Origin: an uncultured Mucilaginibacter sp.
Lineage (GTDB): Bacteria; Bacteroidota; Bacteroidia; Sphingobacteriales; Sphingobacteriaceae
Assembly: GCF_913773635.1 (NCBI RefSeq)
Contig: NZ_CAJYGQ010000010.1
Coordinates: 1 to 64,000, forward strand
Reading direction: 5' to 3'
DNA length: 64,000 nt
Of the stretch, positions 34,701 to 43,336 are shown in pieces; the stretch's first letter is position 1, and each line of letters begins with the position of its first letter. The notes under the pieces are model-generated. The model was not told the origin of the DNA, did no database searches, and saw only the letters and a list, made by a program, of their open reading frames with translations. Made by a program: the position numbers and the translations under genes.

Positions 34701-34923
34701 CGTACAACTTAACTACCAATTGCCGTCTAAGTTGCTTGCCAAATCACCTATACAACGTGTAAACGTAGGTGTGTCATGCAACAACGTTTGGATGATAAAA
34801 AGTCATTTAAACGGTATCGATCCTGAATCGGTTTATGCTACAGGTACTAACGCCGTTGGTTTTGAAAACTCCAGTGCGCCAACCACACGTTTATTGTTAT
34901 TTAATTTAACATTAGGTTTTTAA
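31795..34923 (+). CDS. SusC/RagA family TonB-linked outer-membrane receptor (mannoside PUL)
   Basis: The 1042-residue protein has a signal peptide ending ALAQQ, a carboxypeptidase-regulatory-like domain (residues 30-105, TVTGTVKDESGQPIVGA), then a plug with VVVTALGIKRERKSLGFA and the SusC marker GAAAALYGTRAGNGVILITTK. The barrel ends in LLLFNLTLGF with a terminal phenylalanine. It imports oligosaccharides through the outer membrane using TonB energy, paired with the SusD-like lipoprotein 11 bases downstream. Being behind a ROK regulator and before a GH92 enzyme, its load is probably alpha-mannose-containing glycan. Confidence 0.95.
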   Translation: MRYTITKKTLLSFLLSFCVAIALAQQKRTVTGTVKDESGQPIVGAIYKVKGTDVGGATNAEGRFTVSVEGERPVLVFSFISFKTQEVTVGADNTVNVTLQNNNQALSEVVVTALGIKRERKSLGFAVQEIKGETLVAAREPNVTNALSGKVAGLQVIRSSNGPAGSSKITLRGNNSLTGNNQPLVVVDGIPINNFIGTPNNDFYNPGQDLGNGLSDINPEDIESMSVLKGGAAAALYGTRAGNGVILITTKSGRAQKGLGINVSSSVGFETIFMKPEFQNEFGQGTEGIFDNRSRLSWGPKITGQVLPNWDGRELPLTAYDNLGAFLQKGIQNTQSVSLQQQYKSTSVYTSYNRLNSTSIIPGVKYERQNISTRAVSKFGKNDRWTADTKVQFSNTNAVNRPIGGTRTDNPFYTTYLLPRSLNIKDFSNAVDANNNMYWYGDPGPINPYWTVRNNRNQDIRDRFIMNASLKYEFTSWLNLEAKAGADMYTTDYEEKLYGGSPIAMNGRYSTGKQTFQETNYSTLLSARKDNVFGKLGGSATLGGNLMSQKSTNLRASSGELNARDFFSLTNGKNNPTIDDQSRPKRAINSVYGSLGVNWDGYLFLDGTFRNDWSSTLSPKNRSFFYPSISASYVFTDMLTRFGKTLPSWLTYGKIRGSYAQVGNDLAFNQLYNTYNINKDPLGNTTAGRKPTLFDENVVNELIKTFELGAEMRFFNGRLGFDFTYYKTNAVNQLLTLPLDPLSGYSNKIINAGNIQNKGIEATIDGRILQGQRSLNWNVSANFSRNVNTIEELSPEVKSYQLGGFDAVSIVAAEGQKYGDIYGNRFQRVTDASSPYYNQLILSADGYPQILNADAAKLGTQQPSALLGVTNSFSYRGLSFSFLFDARFGGQIYSGTNLNMQRAGTAAVTVINGDRANFVPQGVVLVNNAYQPNTKSVLPQRYWEAVTSNGNLGVIEANIYDATNIRLRNVQLNYQLPSKLLAKSPIQRVNVGVSCNNVWMIKSHLNGIDPESVYATGTNAVGFENSSAPTTRLLLFNLTLGF

Positions 34924-34934
34924 ATAAAAAAATC

Positions 34935-36839
34935 ATGAAAAGCTTTAAAATTAAATCATATATACTGCTTACAGCCGCGCTTCTGGCAGGCTCTTGTAAG
35001 AAATTCGACGATGTTAATACAGATCAATTCTCTGCCACCGGCGAACAAGTCCAAATAGAATATTTTATAAATAGCTCAATTATTGAAGCGCAAATGAACC
35101 CCGATGTTGCAGAACGTTCATTTGTGTTGTATTGGAAAACAGCTGGGCATCAGCACAGCAATACCACATTTGCACTTGCTAACTATGATGATGGTTGGAC
35201 CAGCGCTTATTACAATCAGGTTGCAGGATGGTTAAACAGTGCGAATACCGCAATTTCTATAGCCGCAGATAAAAAAGCTGCAGGCTTAGAAAGACCTTAT
35301 GATAACAACCTTGTACAGGTAGCCCGCATTTGGAGAGCTTACTTGATGAGTGAAATGTCCGACAATTTTGGACCTATACCGGTTAACGGCTTTCAGGGTA
35401 AAAATCCTGATTTTTCGGACGTGAAAACGGTTTATGCGTATATTTTGACTGAATTGAAGGATGCGAACGCTAAGCTTAACTTATCGGTAACTAACGTGGC
35501 CGGCCTTGAAAAACAGGATCCTGCTTACGGTTACAATTACACTAAATGGAAAAAGTTTGGTAACTCATTACGCATGCGCTTTGCCATGCGCCTTTCAGAG
35601 GTAGATGCTACCACTGCCAAAGGCGAATTTGAGTCAGCTGCAGCATCACTAAATGACATTATAACCAAAACGGATGAAACGTTTCAGGTTCAGGAACTTG
35701 ATGGTTGGAGCCCTTTAACCGGGGTAATGAGCCGTCCTTGGAACACGCAACCTATATCGGCCACGCTAAACAATTTATACTCCGGTTTGGGCAGTATCAA
35801 ATCTCAGGATCAGCTTGGCGCTGAATTTCAATCTAAAATAAAACCGGCTGATTGGATGGGGCAACGTTACGAAAACCATTTTACTACTTTAACCAACGAT
35901 CCATCGGCTGGTTACTGGTTTGATGGCTTACCATTTACTATTGACCCAAGGGCTTATAAAACATTTATAATACCGGGAGACATTACCAATCCAAACTTTA
36001 CCAATAGCGGTACGGCCGCAACAACAACTAAACGTAATTTGATAGATGATGCGGGCGGTATTGTAAAAGAAATTGATGCTAAATATACCTGGAATGCTCG
36101 CACCGCCGGAAACTGGGGGACCAAAGGAGCGCGTAACCAGGTACTTACTTACGAAGGAACTATGCCTCGCTTAAGTAATCAATTCAGAACCAGCCGTAGT
36201 AAACGCGTATTCTTTGCACCTTGGGAAACTTATTTCTTGCTGGCAGAAGCTGCGGAACGTGGCTGGACAACGCCAATGAACGGAAAAGCTGCTTATGAAG
36301 CTGGTGTGGCCTCAAGCTTCGAATACTGGGATTTAACTCAATATTTAGGTACATATCTGGCTTCACAAGACTACAACCGTGTAGGTACATCGGTAAGCTG
36401 GGATCATATCACTGAACCTCCGGCTACTTACACCAAAAGATACCAGAACGGATACACCGGTGCAGAAGGTGTGGTAACATTAAGTTATCCTAAAAACGAA
36501 CTTTATAAAAACGGTACAGTGAAAAATGATCGTTTAACTAAAATTATAACTCAAAAGTTCATTGCTCAAACTCCATGGTTGCCGTTGGAAGCCTGGAGCG
36601 ATCAGCGAAGATTAGGATTGCCATTTTTTGAAAATCCGGCCATTGAAACGCCTGCACAAACTTTACCGGCCTTAACACCGGCAAATTATACTACCAGCAG
36701 CGTAAAATTCTTTCCTCAGCGCTTAAGGTATCCATCAAGTTTACAAAACTCCAATAAAAATGGTTACAACCAGGCCGTTGGATTTTTAAACGGAGCCGAT
36801 GCTACTTTGACGCCACTTTACTGGGCTAAAAAGCAATAA
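34935..36839 (+). CDS. SusD/RagB-like outer-membrane lipoprotein, SusD-like_2 type
   Basis: The 634-residue protein has a lipobox LLAGSC with C21 as lipid site followed by KKFDDVNTD. The TPR-like helices and the long C-terminal part (ETYFLLAEAAERGW) follow the SusD-like_2 family, which is longer than classical SusD. It would lie on top of the SusC barrel and deliver glycan. A hairpin terminator follows at 36862, so the next genes may have their own promoter or depend on read-through. Confidence 0.92.
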   Translation: MKSFKIKSYILLTAALLAGSCKKFDDVNTDQFSATGEQVQIEYFINSSIIEAQMNPDVAERSFVLYWKTAGHQHSNTTFALANYDDGWTSAYYNQVAGWLNSANTAISIAADKKAAGLERPYDNNLVQVARIWRAYLMSEMSDNFGPIPVNGFQGKNPDFSDVKTVYAYILTELKDANAKLNLSVTNVAGLEKQDPAYGYNYTKWKKFGNSLRMRFAMRLSEVDATTAKGEFESAAASLNDIITKTDETFQVQELDGWSPLTGVMSRPWNTQPISATLNNLYSGLGSIKSQDQLGAEFQSKIKPADWMGQRYENHFTTLTNDPSAGYWFDGLPFTIDPRAYKTFIIPGDITNPNFTNSGTAATTTKRNLIDDAGGIVKEIDAKYTWNARTAGNWGTKGARNQVLTYEGTMPRLSNQFRTSRSKRVFFAPWETYFLLAEAAERGWTTPMNGKAAYEAGVASSFEYWDLTQYLGTYLASQDYNRVGTSVSWDHITEPPATYTKRYQNGYTGAEGVVTLSYPKNELYKNGTVKNDRLTKIITQKFIAQTPWLPLEAWSDQRRLGLPFFENPAIETPAQTLPALTPANYTTSSVKFFPQRLRYPSSLQNSNKNGYNQAVGFLNGADATLTPLYWAKKQ

Positions 36840-36861
36840 TATTTTATCGGTGACTTAAAGC

Positions 36862-36893
36862 AAATAAAAGCGGCAAATAGCCGCTTTTATTTT
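36862..36893 (+). terminator. Terminator after the SusCD pair
   Basis: A perfect 13-bp stem (36862-36874 with 36880-36892) around AAATA contains AAGCGGC / GCCGCTT and ends in TTATTTT. Its position between susD and cutC suggests partial termination within the locus. Confidence 0.75.
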
Positions 36894-36923
36894 AAATGGA
36901 TTTTCAGAAAATCTTGAAACTAT

Positions 36924-37658
36924 ATGATCAAAATTGAAATATGTGCAGGTTCTGTAAATTCTGCGCTTATTGCACAGCAGGGCGGTGCTTACCGGGTTGA
37001 ACTTTGTGATAATCTTAAAGAAGGCGGAACCACGCCATCTTACGCGCAGATAGCAATGGCCCGTAAACTATTAAATATAAAGCTATATGTTATTATAAGA
37101 CCAAGGGGCGGCGACTTTTTGTACTCGGACCTGGAGTTTGAAATAATGCGGGAAGACATAAAATGCTGTCAGGAAATTGGATGCGATGGTGTGGTTTTCG
37201 GTCTTTTAAAAAGTGATGGACATATTGACATAAAACGATGCCTGAAATTAAAGGAGGCAGCCGGCAACATGGGCTTAACATTTCACCGGGCATTCGACCG
37301 CTGTAAAGATCCGTTAGCTGCATTAGAGGACATCATTGATTTGGGTTTTGAACGCATACTAACATCCGGACTTGAGGAGGACGCTTTAACAGGTGCACGT
37401 TTAATATCAAATTTAGTGAAGCAGGCGAAAGGACGTATAAGCATAATGCCGGGTGCCGGTGTTCGCACGAGCAATTTAGCTCAACTTATTCAACTTACCG
37501 GTGCAAATGAGTTTCATAGCACCGCAAAAGGTTTTATAGAAAGTAAAATGCTGTTTAGGGATGTGAAAACAGGTAGTAATCAAGATGAGTTTCATTACGA
37601 GCAAACCGACTTACAAACAGTAAAGACCCTTGTTAGTATTGCCAAAAGTTTTGATTAA
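36924..37658 (+). CDS. cutC: CutC family protein
   Basis: The 244-residue protein is a TIM barrel of the CutC family: IEICAGSVNSALIAQQGGAYRVELCDNLKEGGTTPSY at the start, MIRPRGGDF-type segment (VIIRPRGGDFLYSD), and LTFHRAFDRCKDP and ILTSGLEEDAL later. The name comes from a copper phenotype in E. coli, but the copper link is weak and no metal-chelating cluster is visible here. Its place between SusD and a GH92 mannosidase points to sugar metabolism. It is 48 bases before the GH92 gene. Confidence 0.92.
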   Translation: MIKIEICAGSVNSALIAQQGGAYRVELCDNLKEGGTTPSYAQIAMARKLLNIKLYVIIRPRGGDFLYSDLEFEIMREDIKCCQEIGCDGVVFGLLKSDGHIDIKRCLKLKEAAGNMGLTFHRAFDRCKDPLAALEDIIDLGFERILTSGLEEDALTGARLISNLVKQAKGRISIMPGAGVRTSNLAQLIQLTGANEFHSTAKGFIESKMLFRDVKTGSNQDEFHYEQTDLQTVKTLVSIAKSFD

Positions 37659-37706
37659 ATTGAGCAGTTTATAAAATTTAAAACTACATCTGCATATATA
37701 AAATTT

Positions 37707-39986
37707 ATGAGAAGAAATTTAATTGGGTTTTTACTATTAACCTTGTTGACCGGGGCATTGCAGACCAGCCAGGCCCAACAAAAAAAGTTAAAGCAAAAAC
37801 AAACAAGCCTTACGAAGTATGTTGATCCATATATTGGCACCGGGTTTCATGGACATGTTTTTCTTGGCGCTAACGTGCCATTTGGTGCTGTACAATTAGG
37901 GCCTACAAACATTTCGCAGGGATGGGACTGGTGTTCAGGTTACCATATTTCCGATTCTACAATCGTAGGATTTCAGCATACACACTTAAGCGGAACAGGT
38001 ATTGGAGACTTGGGAGACATATCTTTAATGCCAACAACCGGACCGATCAAAACCATGAAAGGAAGCATTAAAAATATGCAAAATGGTTATGTGTCTACCT
38101 TTAGCCATCAGCAGGAAAAAGTAAGCCCGGGCTATTATGCCGTCATGCTTAAACGTTATAATATTGGCGTGCGCTTAACGGCAACCCAAAGAGTAGGATT
38201 TCATGAATATACTTTTCCAAAATCAGATCAATCAAACATCATCATTGATCTACAAGAGGGCATAGCATGGGATGCACCTGTAAAAGCATCTATACAACAA
38301 ATTAATGACAGCACTATAGCAGGATATCGTTTCTCCAAAGGTTGGGCAAATGATCAGCGGGTTTTTTTTACCGCTGTTTTTTCTAGACCCATTAAAACAT
38401 TTGCCATATATGACAGCACAGCGGTCAAAACAAGCGAAACATATGAAGGCAGGAAGGTTAAAGGTGTCATAAGTTTTAGTACCGAAGCAGGCGAAAAGGT
38501 GCTGGTTAAAGTTGGTATATCGCCTGTAAGCGAAGCCAATGCTTTGGCGAATATTAAAGTGGAATTACCTGGCTGGAATTTCAACAACACCCTTAGTGCA
38601 GCTGATGCCGCCTGGAACAAAGAGCTACAGAAAGTACAGCTCAAAACCTCCAGTGAAACGAATAAACGAATTTTCTATACCGCTTTCTATCATACCATGA
38701 TAGCGCCATCTATTTTTAACGATAATAACGGCGACTACCGCGGTACTGATAAAAAAGTATATCAATCACCAAGCTTTACTAACCTTACTACCTTTTCCTT
38801 ATGGGATACCTATCGTGCCGCAAATCCGTTGTATACAATATTGCAACCTGAGCGGGTGAATGATATGGTTAACTCTATGCTGGCCATTTATAAACAGCAA
38901 GGGAAATTGCCTGTATGGCATTTAATGGGTAATGAAACAAATACAATGGTTGGTTACAGCGCGGTGCCAATTGTAGCAGATGCGTTTTTGAAGGGTTTTA
39001 ATGGCTTTGATAAAAAGTTGGCTTACGAGGCCGTTAAAGCATCTGCTATGCAAGATGCATCGGGCTTAAAGTTTGTTAAAGAACGTGGTTATATACCAGC
39101 AGATAGTTTAATAGAATCGGTAGCGATGGGGCTGGAGTATAGCCTTGCCGATTGGTCAATTGCTCAAATGGCAAAAAAAATGGTTAACGCCGCCGACTAT
39201 CAATATTTCAGTAAGCGCGGAAAGAACTACCAGAACTATTTTGATAAGCAAACCCATTTTATGCGAGGACGACTTTCTGAAAATACATGGCGTAGTCCAT
39301 TCAGCCCTTTTGAGTCGAGGCATCGTAAAGATGATTATACAGAGGGCAACGGATGGCAATATACCTGGCTGGTACCACAGGATGTTGAAGGTTTGATAGC
39401 GTTACAGGGCGGCGATAAGCCTTTTATCAATAAACTGGATTCTTTGTTTACTGTTAAGGGCAGCTTAGGAGAAGAAGGCTCACCTGATATATCGGGCTTA
39501 ATTGGTCAGTACGCGCATGGTAATGAGCCAAGTCACCATATTAGCTATTTGTATGCCTACGCAGGCCAGCCCTGGAAGACGGCTGAAAAGGTTAGATACA
39601 TTTTAAAGAACTTTTATACCGATAAAACTGATGGCATTATTGGCAACGAGGATGTAGGACAAATGTCGGCCTGGTACATCTTTTCATCATTAGGTTTATA
39701 TCCTGTAAACCCGGCTAACGGCACTTATGTATTTGGCAGTCCCTTGTTTGATGAAGCCACCATAAAACTGCCGGGTAACAAACTAATGCACTTTATAACA
39801 AAAAACAACAGCGATAAAAACATTTACATACAACGCGTAATATTAAATGGTAAAATTTATGCTAAATCCTACATCTCACATGCAGACTTGATGCGAGGCG
39901 GCAAACTGATTTTTGAGATGGGGAATAAGCCGAACTCAGACTGGGGTAAATTACCGCAGAACAGGCCATACTCCGAGAAGAAATAA
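37707..39986 (+). CDS. GH92 family exo-alpha-mannosidase, secreted
   Basis: The 759-residue protein has a signal peptide ending in QAQQ and the GH92 opening YVDPYIGTGFHGHVFLGANVPFGAVQLGP. The active-site segments include GYHISDSTIVGFQHTHLSGTG, WHLMGNETNTMVGYSAVPI and GNEDVGQMSAWYIFSSLGLYP, the last holding the catalytic carboxylates, and there is a calcium-dependent exo-mannosidase architecture. It removes terminal alpha-mannose, often alpha-1,2, from N-glycans or yeast mannan; linkage choice cannot be read from sequence. It is the only glycosidase of this locus. Confidence 0.94.
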   Translation: MRRNLIGFLLLTLLTGALQTSQAQQKKLKQKQTSLTKYVDPYIGTGFHGHVFLGANVPFGAVQLGPTNISQGWDWCSGYHISDSTIVGFQHTHLSGTGIGDLGDISLMPTTGPIKTMKGSIKNMQNGYVSTFSHQQEKVSPGYYAVMLKRYNIGVRLTATQRVGFHEYTFPKSDQSNIIIDLQEGIAWDAPVKASIQQINDSTIAGYRFSKGWANDQRVFFTAVFSRPIKTFAIYDSTAVKTSETYEGRKVKGVISFSTEAGEKVLVKVGISPVSEANALANIKVELPGWNFNNTLSAADAAWNKELQKVQLKTSSETNKRIFYTAFYHTMIAPSIFNDNNGDYRGTDKKVYQSPSFTNLTTFSLWDTYRAANPLYTILQPERVNDMVNSMLAIYKQQGKLPVWHLMGNETNTMVGYSAVPIVADAFLKGFNGFDKKLAYEAVKASAMQDASGLKFVKERGYIPADSLIESVAMGLEYSLADWSIAQMAKKMVNAADYQYFSKRGKNYQNYFDKQTHFMRGRLSENTWRSPFSPFESRHRKDDYTEGNGWQYTWLVPQDVEGLIALQGGDKPFINKLDSLFTVKGSLGEEGSPDISGLIGQYAHGNEPSHHISYLYAYAGQPWKTAEKVRYILKNFYTDKTDGIIGNEDVGQMSAWYIFSSLGLYPVNPANGTYVFGSPLFDEATIKLPGNKLMHFITKNNSDKNIYIQRVILNGKIYAKSYISHADLMRGGKLIFEMGNKPNSDWGKLPQNRPYSEKK

Positions 39987-40054
39987 TGTTAGTTCATGTA
40001 GCTTCTGTATAACAATGTGTTCATTTGAATATTAAAACCAGGTAGTTTCATTTT

Positions 40055-40087
40055 TTGAGGGGATAACTAAACAGTTATCCCTCTTTG
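40055..40087 (+). terminator. Probable terminator after the GH92 gene
   Basis: GAGGGGATAACT (40057-40068) pairs with AGTTATCCCTC (40073-40083) around AAAC with one bulged G; the T-tail is short. It starts about 70 bases after the stop codon. Confidence 0.65.
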
Positions 40088-40387
40088 CGTGGGGTGGGAT
40101 AGGCGAAATCAATTATACATAATTATGTTTTTTTAGCTCTCAAGGCAAATATTGCAAGCGACCCAATGCACACCGAGGCACTCTCCAAATTAATTACGGG
40201 AATAGGAGAGTAAGCTTACTACTGCCTGATAATGGCACAACGGTAACAGCCAACATAAATTAGTCAAGATTTAAACAATGGCTATTTATTTTTAAAGAAA
40301 GGCCAAACGCGACCATCAATAAAATATTCTACATGATTTACGTGGCAAAATTCAACCTTATACAAATTCAGTTGATATTGCATATTA

Positions 40388-40405
40388 ATTAAATAGGTAT
40401 TTAAT
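40388..40405. promoter_or_regulatory. Palindrome upstream of the cyclase gene
   Basis: ATTAAATA and TATTTAAT are perfect 8-base arms around GG. With a second palindrome CCCTA-TAT-TAGGG at 40423-40435 it lies within 66 bases of the start codon, a plausible operator region. The A/T bias makes chance likely. Confidence 0.35.
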
Positions 40406-40422
40406 CATTTTAGAGGTCAAAT

Positions 40423-40435
40423 CCCTATATTAGGG
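40423..40435. promoter_or_regulatory. Second short palindrome upstream of the cyclase gene
   Basis: CCCTA, TAT, TAGGG is a perfect palindrome with G/C ends, 18 bases before the start codon at 40454, where a repressor would block transcription or translation. Confidence 0.35.
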
Positions 40436-40453
40436 TAACTTAATCTGTGCACC

Positions 40454-42979
40454 TTGTTAAATAGCAATATTCTTTACTTAAAGTTACTGTTGATATTCTT
40501 TGTAGCCGCTACGAATTTTTCATACGCACAAAAAATAGGGCAGGCGCGTATTGATTCTTTGCTAAGCCAGCTACAAATTAGTAAAGAAGACACTGCCAAA
40601 GTGGTGCTTTTGGTACGCATTGGTAATAACTATAAAAGGCTAAATTCACCAAACGCCGGCCATTATTACCATCAGGGTATTGCACTCGCTGAGAAGTTGC
40701 GCGTTTCAAAGTATATTTATCTTACTTATGAGGCCATGCGATCGCTAAGCTTCGCTAATAAGGATTACCCCGCGGTCGAACGGTATATCTCCCGTTCGCA
40801 AGCTATAGCTGATGTTGATCTGCGCTGTAAATTTTTATTGTCAGCGGGGTATGATTATTATCTGGAAGGTGACTATGTACGTGCTCAACGATGTTATATG
40901 AAGGCATACAAATTGCCTCATTTATCTACAAAAAACACAGCAATGGTTGATTTTTATATCGGCTCTACGTATTATTCAAAAGGAGATACGTTGGCTATCC
41001 GGTATTATGCTGCAGCGTTAGCAGGTTTTACTAAAGTAAACGATCGCAGCTTTATGCGGCGAATTAATCAAAATATTGGTGGCTTGTATTTGTCACTCAA
41101 AAGAGATTTGAAAACGGCAATGCAGTACTACCAGCAAGCAGTTGCCCTCAGCCGTAATCTGCCTGAAGATAATTCATCAGCAGGCTTAAATCAAAGCCTT
41201 GCATCGGTCTATCAGGCCATAGGCGATACCTTGCGTGCCCTTACTTATTATGCAGAAGCTTTACGAACGGTAAAAAAAATCGGAGATTCAAAAAGCACGC
41301 TGTTATTACTTGATCAGATTTCGCTCCTGCATTATCAACAAAAAAGTTATAACCGAGCCTTGGAAGAAAGTCTTGAGGCGTTAAAATTGTCGGCAAACAA
41401 TGCCACAAAGGAGCAATTGGACAACCGATATAATACTATTGCATGGATTTATTACGCCAAGAAAGATTATACTAACGCTTTAACTTATTTACAAAAAGCG
41501 CTTCCTAGTAAAAATATCGGCGTTTTAGGAACACTGGGCAGTATCTATCGTGAAGCGCCCGATGGTGTTCTTGCCGAAGCCGGAGTTGACCCGGCCCATC
41601 GGTATTCCCTCGCATTATATAACCTCGAAGAGTCAATGCGATTAGCGGCTAACACTAAGGAGGCAACTCCTTATTTTTACCAGGAAGCATATCAGGAGTT
41701 GAGCATGACTTTTGAGAAAATGAAAGACTATCCCAGGGCTTACGCTGCTTTTAGTCGCTATGTATCTATAAAAGATAGCCTGGCCCGCGTTAACAATAAT
41801 AAGGAGTACATTAAAATAGTTGCCGAGTCAAAGCATTTCCATACCGAAGATTCTTTAAAATTGCAGCAGCAAATAGCGAAAGCCAAACTGGACCGCCAGA
41901 CACTTATTGCAACTCAACAACAACAAGCTTTATTGCTTAACCGCCAACAGCTTTCATTGGTTAGCAAAGAAAAGGATCTTCAAAAATTAAACTATCTGAA
42001 AACACAAGCTTTTTTAGAGCTGGAGCAGGGAAAGCGCAAAGCCAGAGAACAGGAATTAAATACCGCCCGCCAAGCCCAAAAATTAAGCGAAACAAGGCTG
42101 CTGCTACAAAAAAGCGAACTAAGCGCACAACAAACCAAAGGCAAACTATTTATGGCTGGTATTGGTGGCCTTATTTTGCTTTCATTGGTCATTGGTAAAA
42201 GCTACATAAACCAGCGCCGGTCAAACAGGTTACTTACTAAAGCAAATGCGGAAATCAGCGAAGCGAATGCAAGGATTTCGTTTGAACAACAACGCTCAGA
42301 AAATCTGTTGCTTAATATTCTTCCTGCAGACGTAGCAGAAGAGTTAAAAGAGAAGGGAAGTGCGAATGCCCGCCTGTTTGATGAGGTAACTGTTCTGTTT
42401 ACCGATTTTGTAAACTTTACTACCTTAAGCCAGCAACTTACCCCTGAGGAGTTGGTAGCAGAGTTGCACTTTTGCTTTATGGCTTTCGATAAAATTATTT
42501 CTAATTATAGTATTGAGAAGATAAAGACTATCGGTGATGCATACTTGGCTGTGGGCGGCCTGCCAAGCCCCGATAATTTGCATGCAGAGAACGTTGTAAG
42601 GGCAGCCCTCGAGATTGCAGCTTTTGTACGCCAGCGTAAAGCAAGTTTAGGCGACAAAACGTTTGATATCCGCATTGGAATTCATTCCGGCAGCGTAGTT
42701 GCCGGTATTGTTGGAGTAAAGAAATTTGCGTATGACATTTGGGGCGATACTGTTAATACTGCAGCACGCATGGAACAAAACTCTATGCCTGGCAAAATCA
42801 ACGTATCTGAGACAACTTATAGGCTTGTTAGAGATAGCTTTACGTTTACCTATCGTGGCAAAATTGAAGCGAAAAACAAAGGATCACTTGACATGTATTT
42901 TTTGGATCAATCTGAGGTATTCGATGGTAATTTGACGGCCAACCCATCAGTTGTATTTGACGCAGTTACATTTGAGTAA
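40454..42979 (+). CDS. TPR-containing membrane adenylate cyclase, class III
   Basis: The 841-residue protein starts at a TTG codon, the only start that keeps the signal peptide (LKLLLIFFVAATNFSYAQ). Residues 35-470 are tetratricopeptide repeats, 470-560 a coiled coil, and 566-586 a membrane helix (AGIGGLILLSLVIGKSYI). The class III cyclase domain begins near 640: metal aspartates in LFTDFVNF and TIGDAY, adenine-selecting K in EKIKTIGD and D in YDIWGDTVNTAARM. So ATP, not GTP, is the expected substrate. The repeats sit outside the cytoplasm and may sense an envelope signal. Its targets are unknown. Confidence 0.9.
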   Translation: MLNSNILYLKLLLIFFVAATNFSYAQKIGQARIDSLLSQLQISKEDTAKVVLLVRIGNNYKRLNSPNAGHYYHQGIALAEKLRVSKYIYLTYEAMRSLSFANKDYPAVERYISRSQAIADVDLRCKFLLSAGYDYYLEGDYVRAQRCYMKAYKLPHLSTKNTAMVDFYIGSTYYSKGDTLAIRYYAAALAGFTKVNDRSFMRRINQNIGGLYLSLKRDLKTAMQYYQQAVALSRNLPEDNSSAGLNQSLASVYQAIGDTLRALTYYAEALRTVKKIGDSKSTLLLLDQISLLHYQQKSYNRALEESLEALKLSANNATKEQLDNRYNTIAWIYYAKKDYTNALTYLQKALPSKNIGVLGTLGSIYREAPDGVLAEAGVDPAHRYSLALYNLEESMRLAANTKEATPYFYQEAYQELSMTFEKMKDYPRAYAAFSRYVSIKDSLARVNNNKEYIKIVAESKHFHTEDSLKLQQQIAKAKLDRQTLIATQQQQALLLNRQQLSLVSKEKDLQKLNYLKTQAFLELEQGKRKAREQELNTARQAQKLSETRLLLQKSELSAQQTKGKLFMAGIGGLILLSLVIGKSYINQRRSNRLLTKANAEISEANARISFEQQRSENLLLNILPADVAEELKEKGSANARLFDEVTVLFTDFVNFTTLSQQLTPEELVAELHFCFMAFDKIISNYSIEKIKTIGDAYLAVGGLPSPDNLHAENVVRAALEIAAFVRQRKASLGDKTFDIRIGIHSGSVVAGIVGVKKFAYDIWGDTVNTAARMEQNSMPGKINVSETTYRLVRDSFTFTYRGKIEAKNKGSLDMYFLDQSEVFDGNLTANPSVVFDAVTFE

Positions 42980-43336
42980 TTTCATTTATTATAGAATAGC
43001 TATTAAATTGATAATCAAACTTCAACCACTCTTGCAAAAGGACAAACTCTAAATAAAAACACTCAACAAATGATGTTGAACCTAATTGATAGTGATTTAG
43101 CACAAAGTGTTATGTTCAGTCACTATTTAGTCTCAATGTTTAAGACATTTTCGTCAGTATCACTTGGGAATAAATTGTCCTAAATCAATTTTGTAACTAT
43201 ACAGGTAATATTACTAATCGTTCATTAACAATCTGTCAGCTGATGATTTTTAATTTTTACTTTGAACGATAAATTATGAATTAACGCTTACTTTTACCTT
43301 TTATCTGCGTTAATCACTGCAGAATTGATACCTCGT
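42980..43336. other. Spacer between the cyclase and PAS genes
   Basis: No gene is recognised in these 357 bases. The only structure seen is an inverted repeat, ATAGTGA (43089-43095) and TCACTAT (43120-43126), which is listed here as possible regulatory or mRNA-end DNA for the cyclase. The remainder is A/T rich. Confidence 0.5.

Larger units (their letters stand above)
39987..40453. other. Spacer between the GH92 and cyclase genes
   Basis: The 467 bases hold a probable terminator on the left and two short palindromes just before the cyclase. A frame of about 45 codons ends at 40263 but has no recognisable start or family. Nothing else is seen. Confidence 0.55.

Noticed and set aside
38748-38760. 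Near match to the TAAAAAAGTATTA motif inside the GH92 gene
   Set aside because: It encodes conserved residues (DKKVYQS) in the gene and differs at the last bases, so composition explains it.
40134-40263. Frame of about 45 codons in the spacer before the cyclase gene, ending PDNGTTVTANIN
   Set aside because: The end reads like protein, but there is no start codon in a sensible place, no homology I recognise and no link with neighbours; chance or a very decayed fragment.
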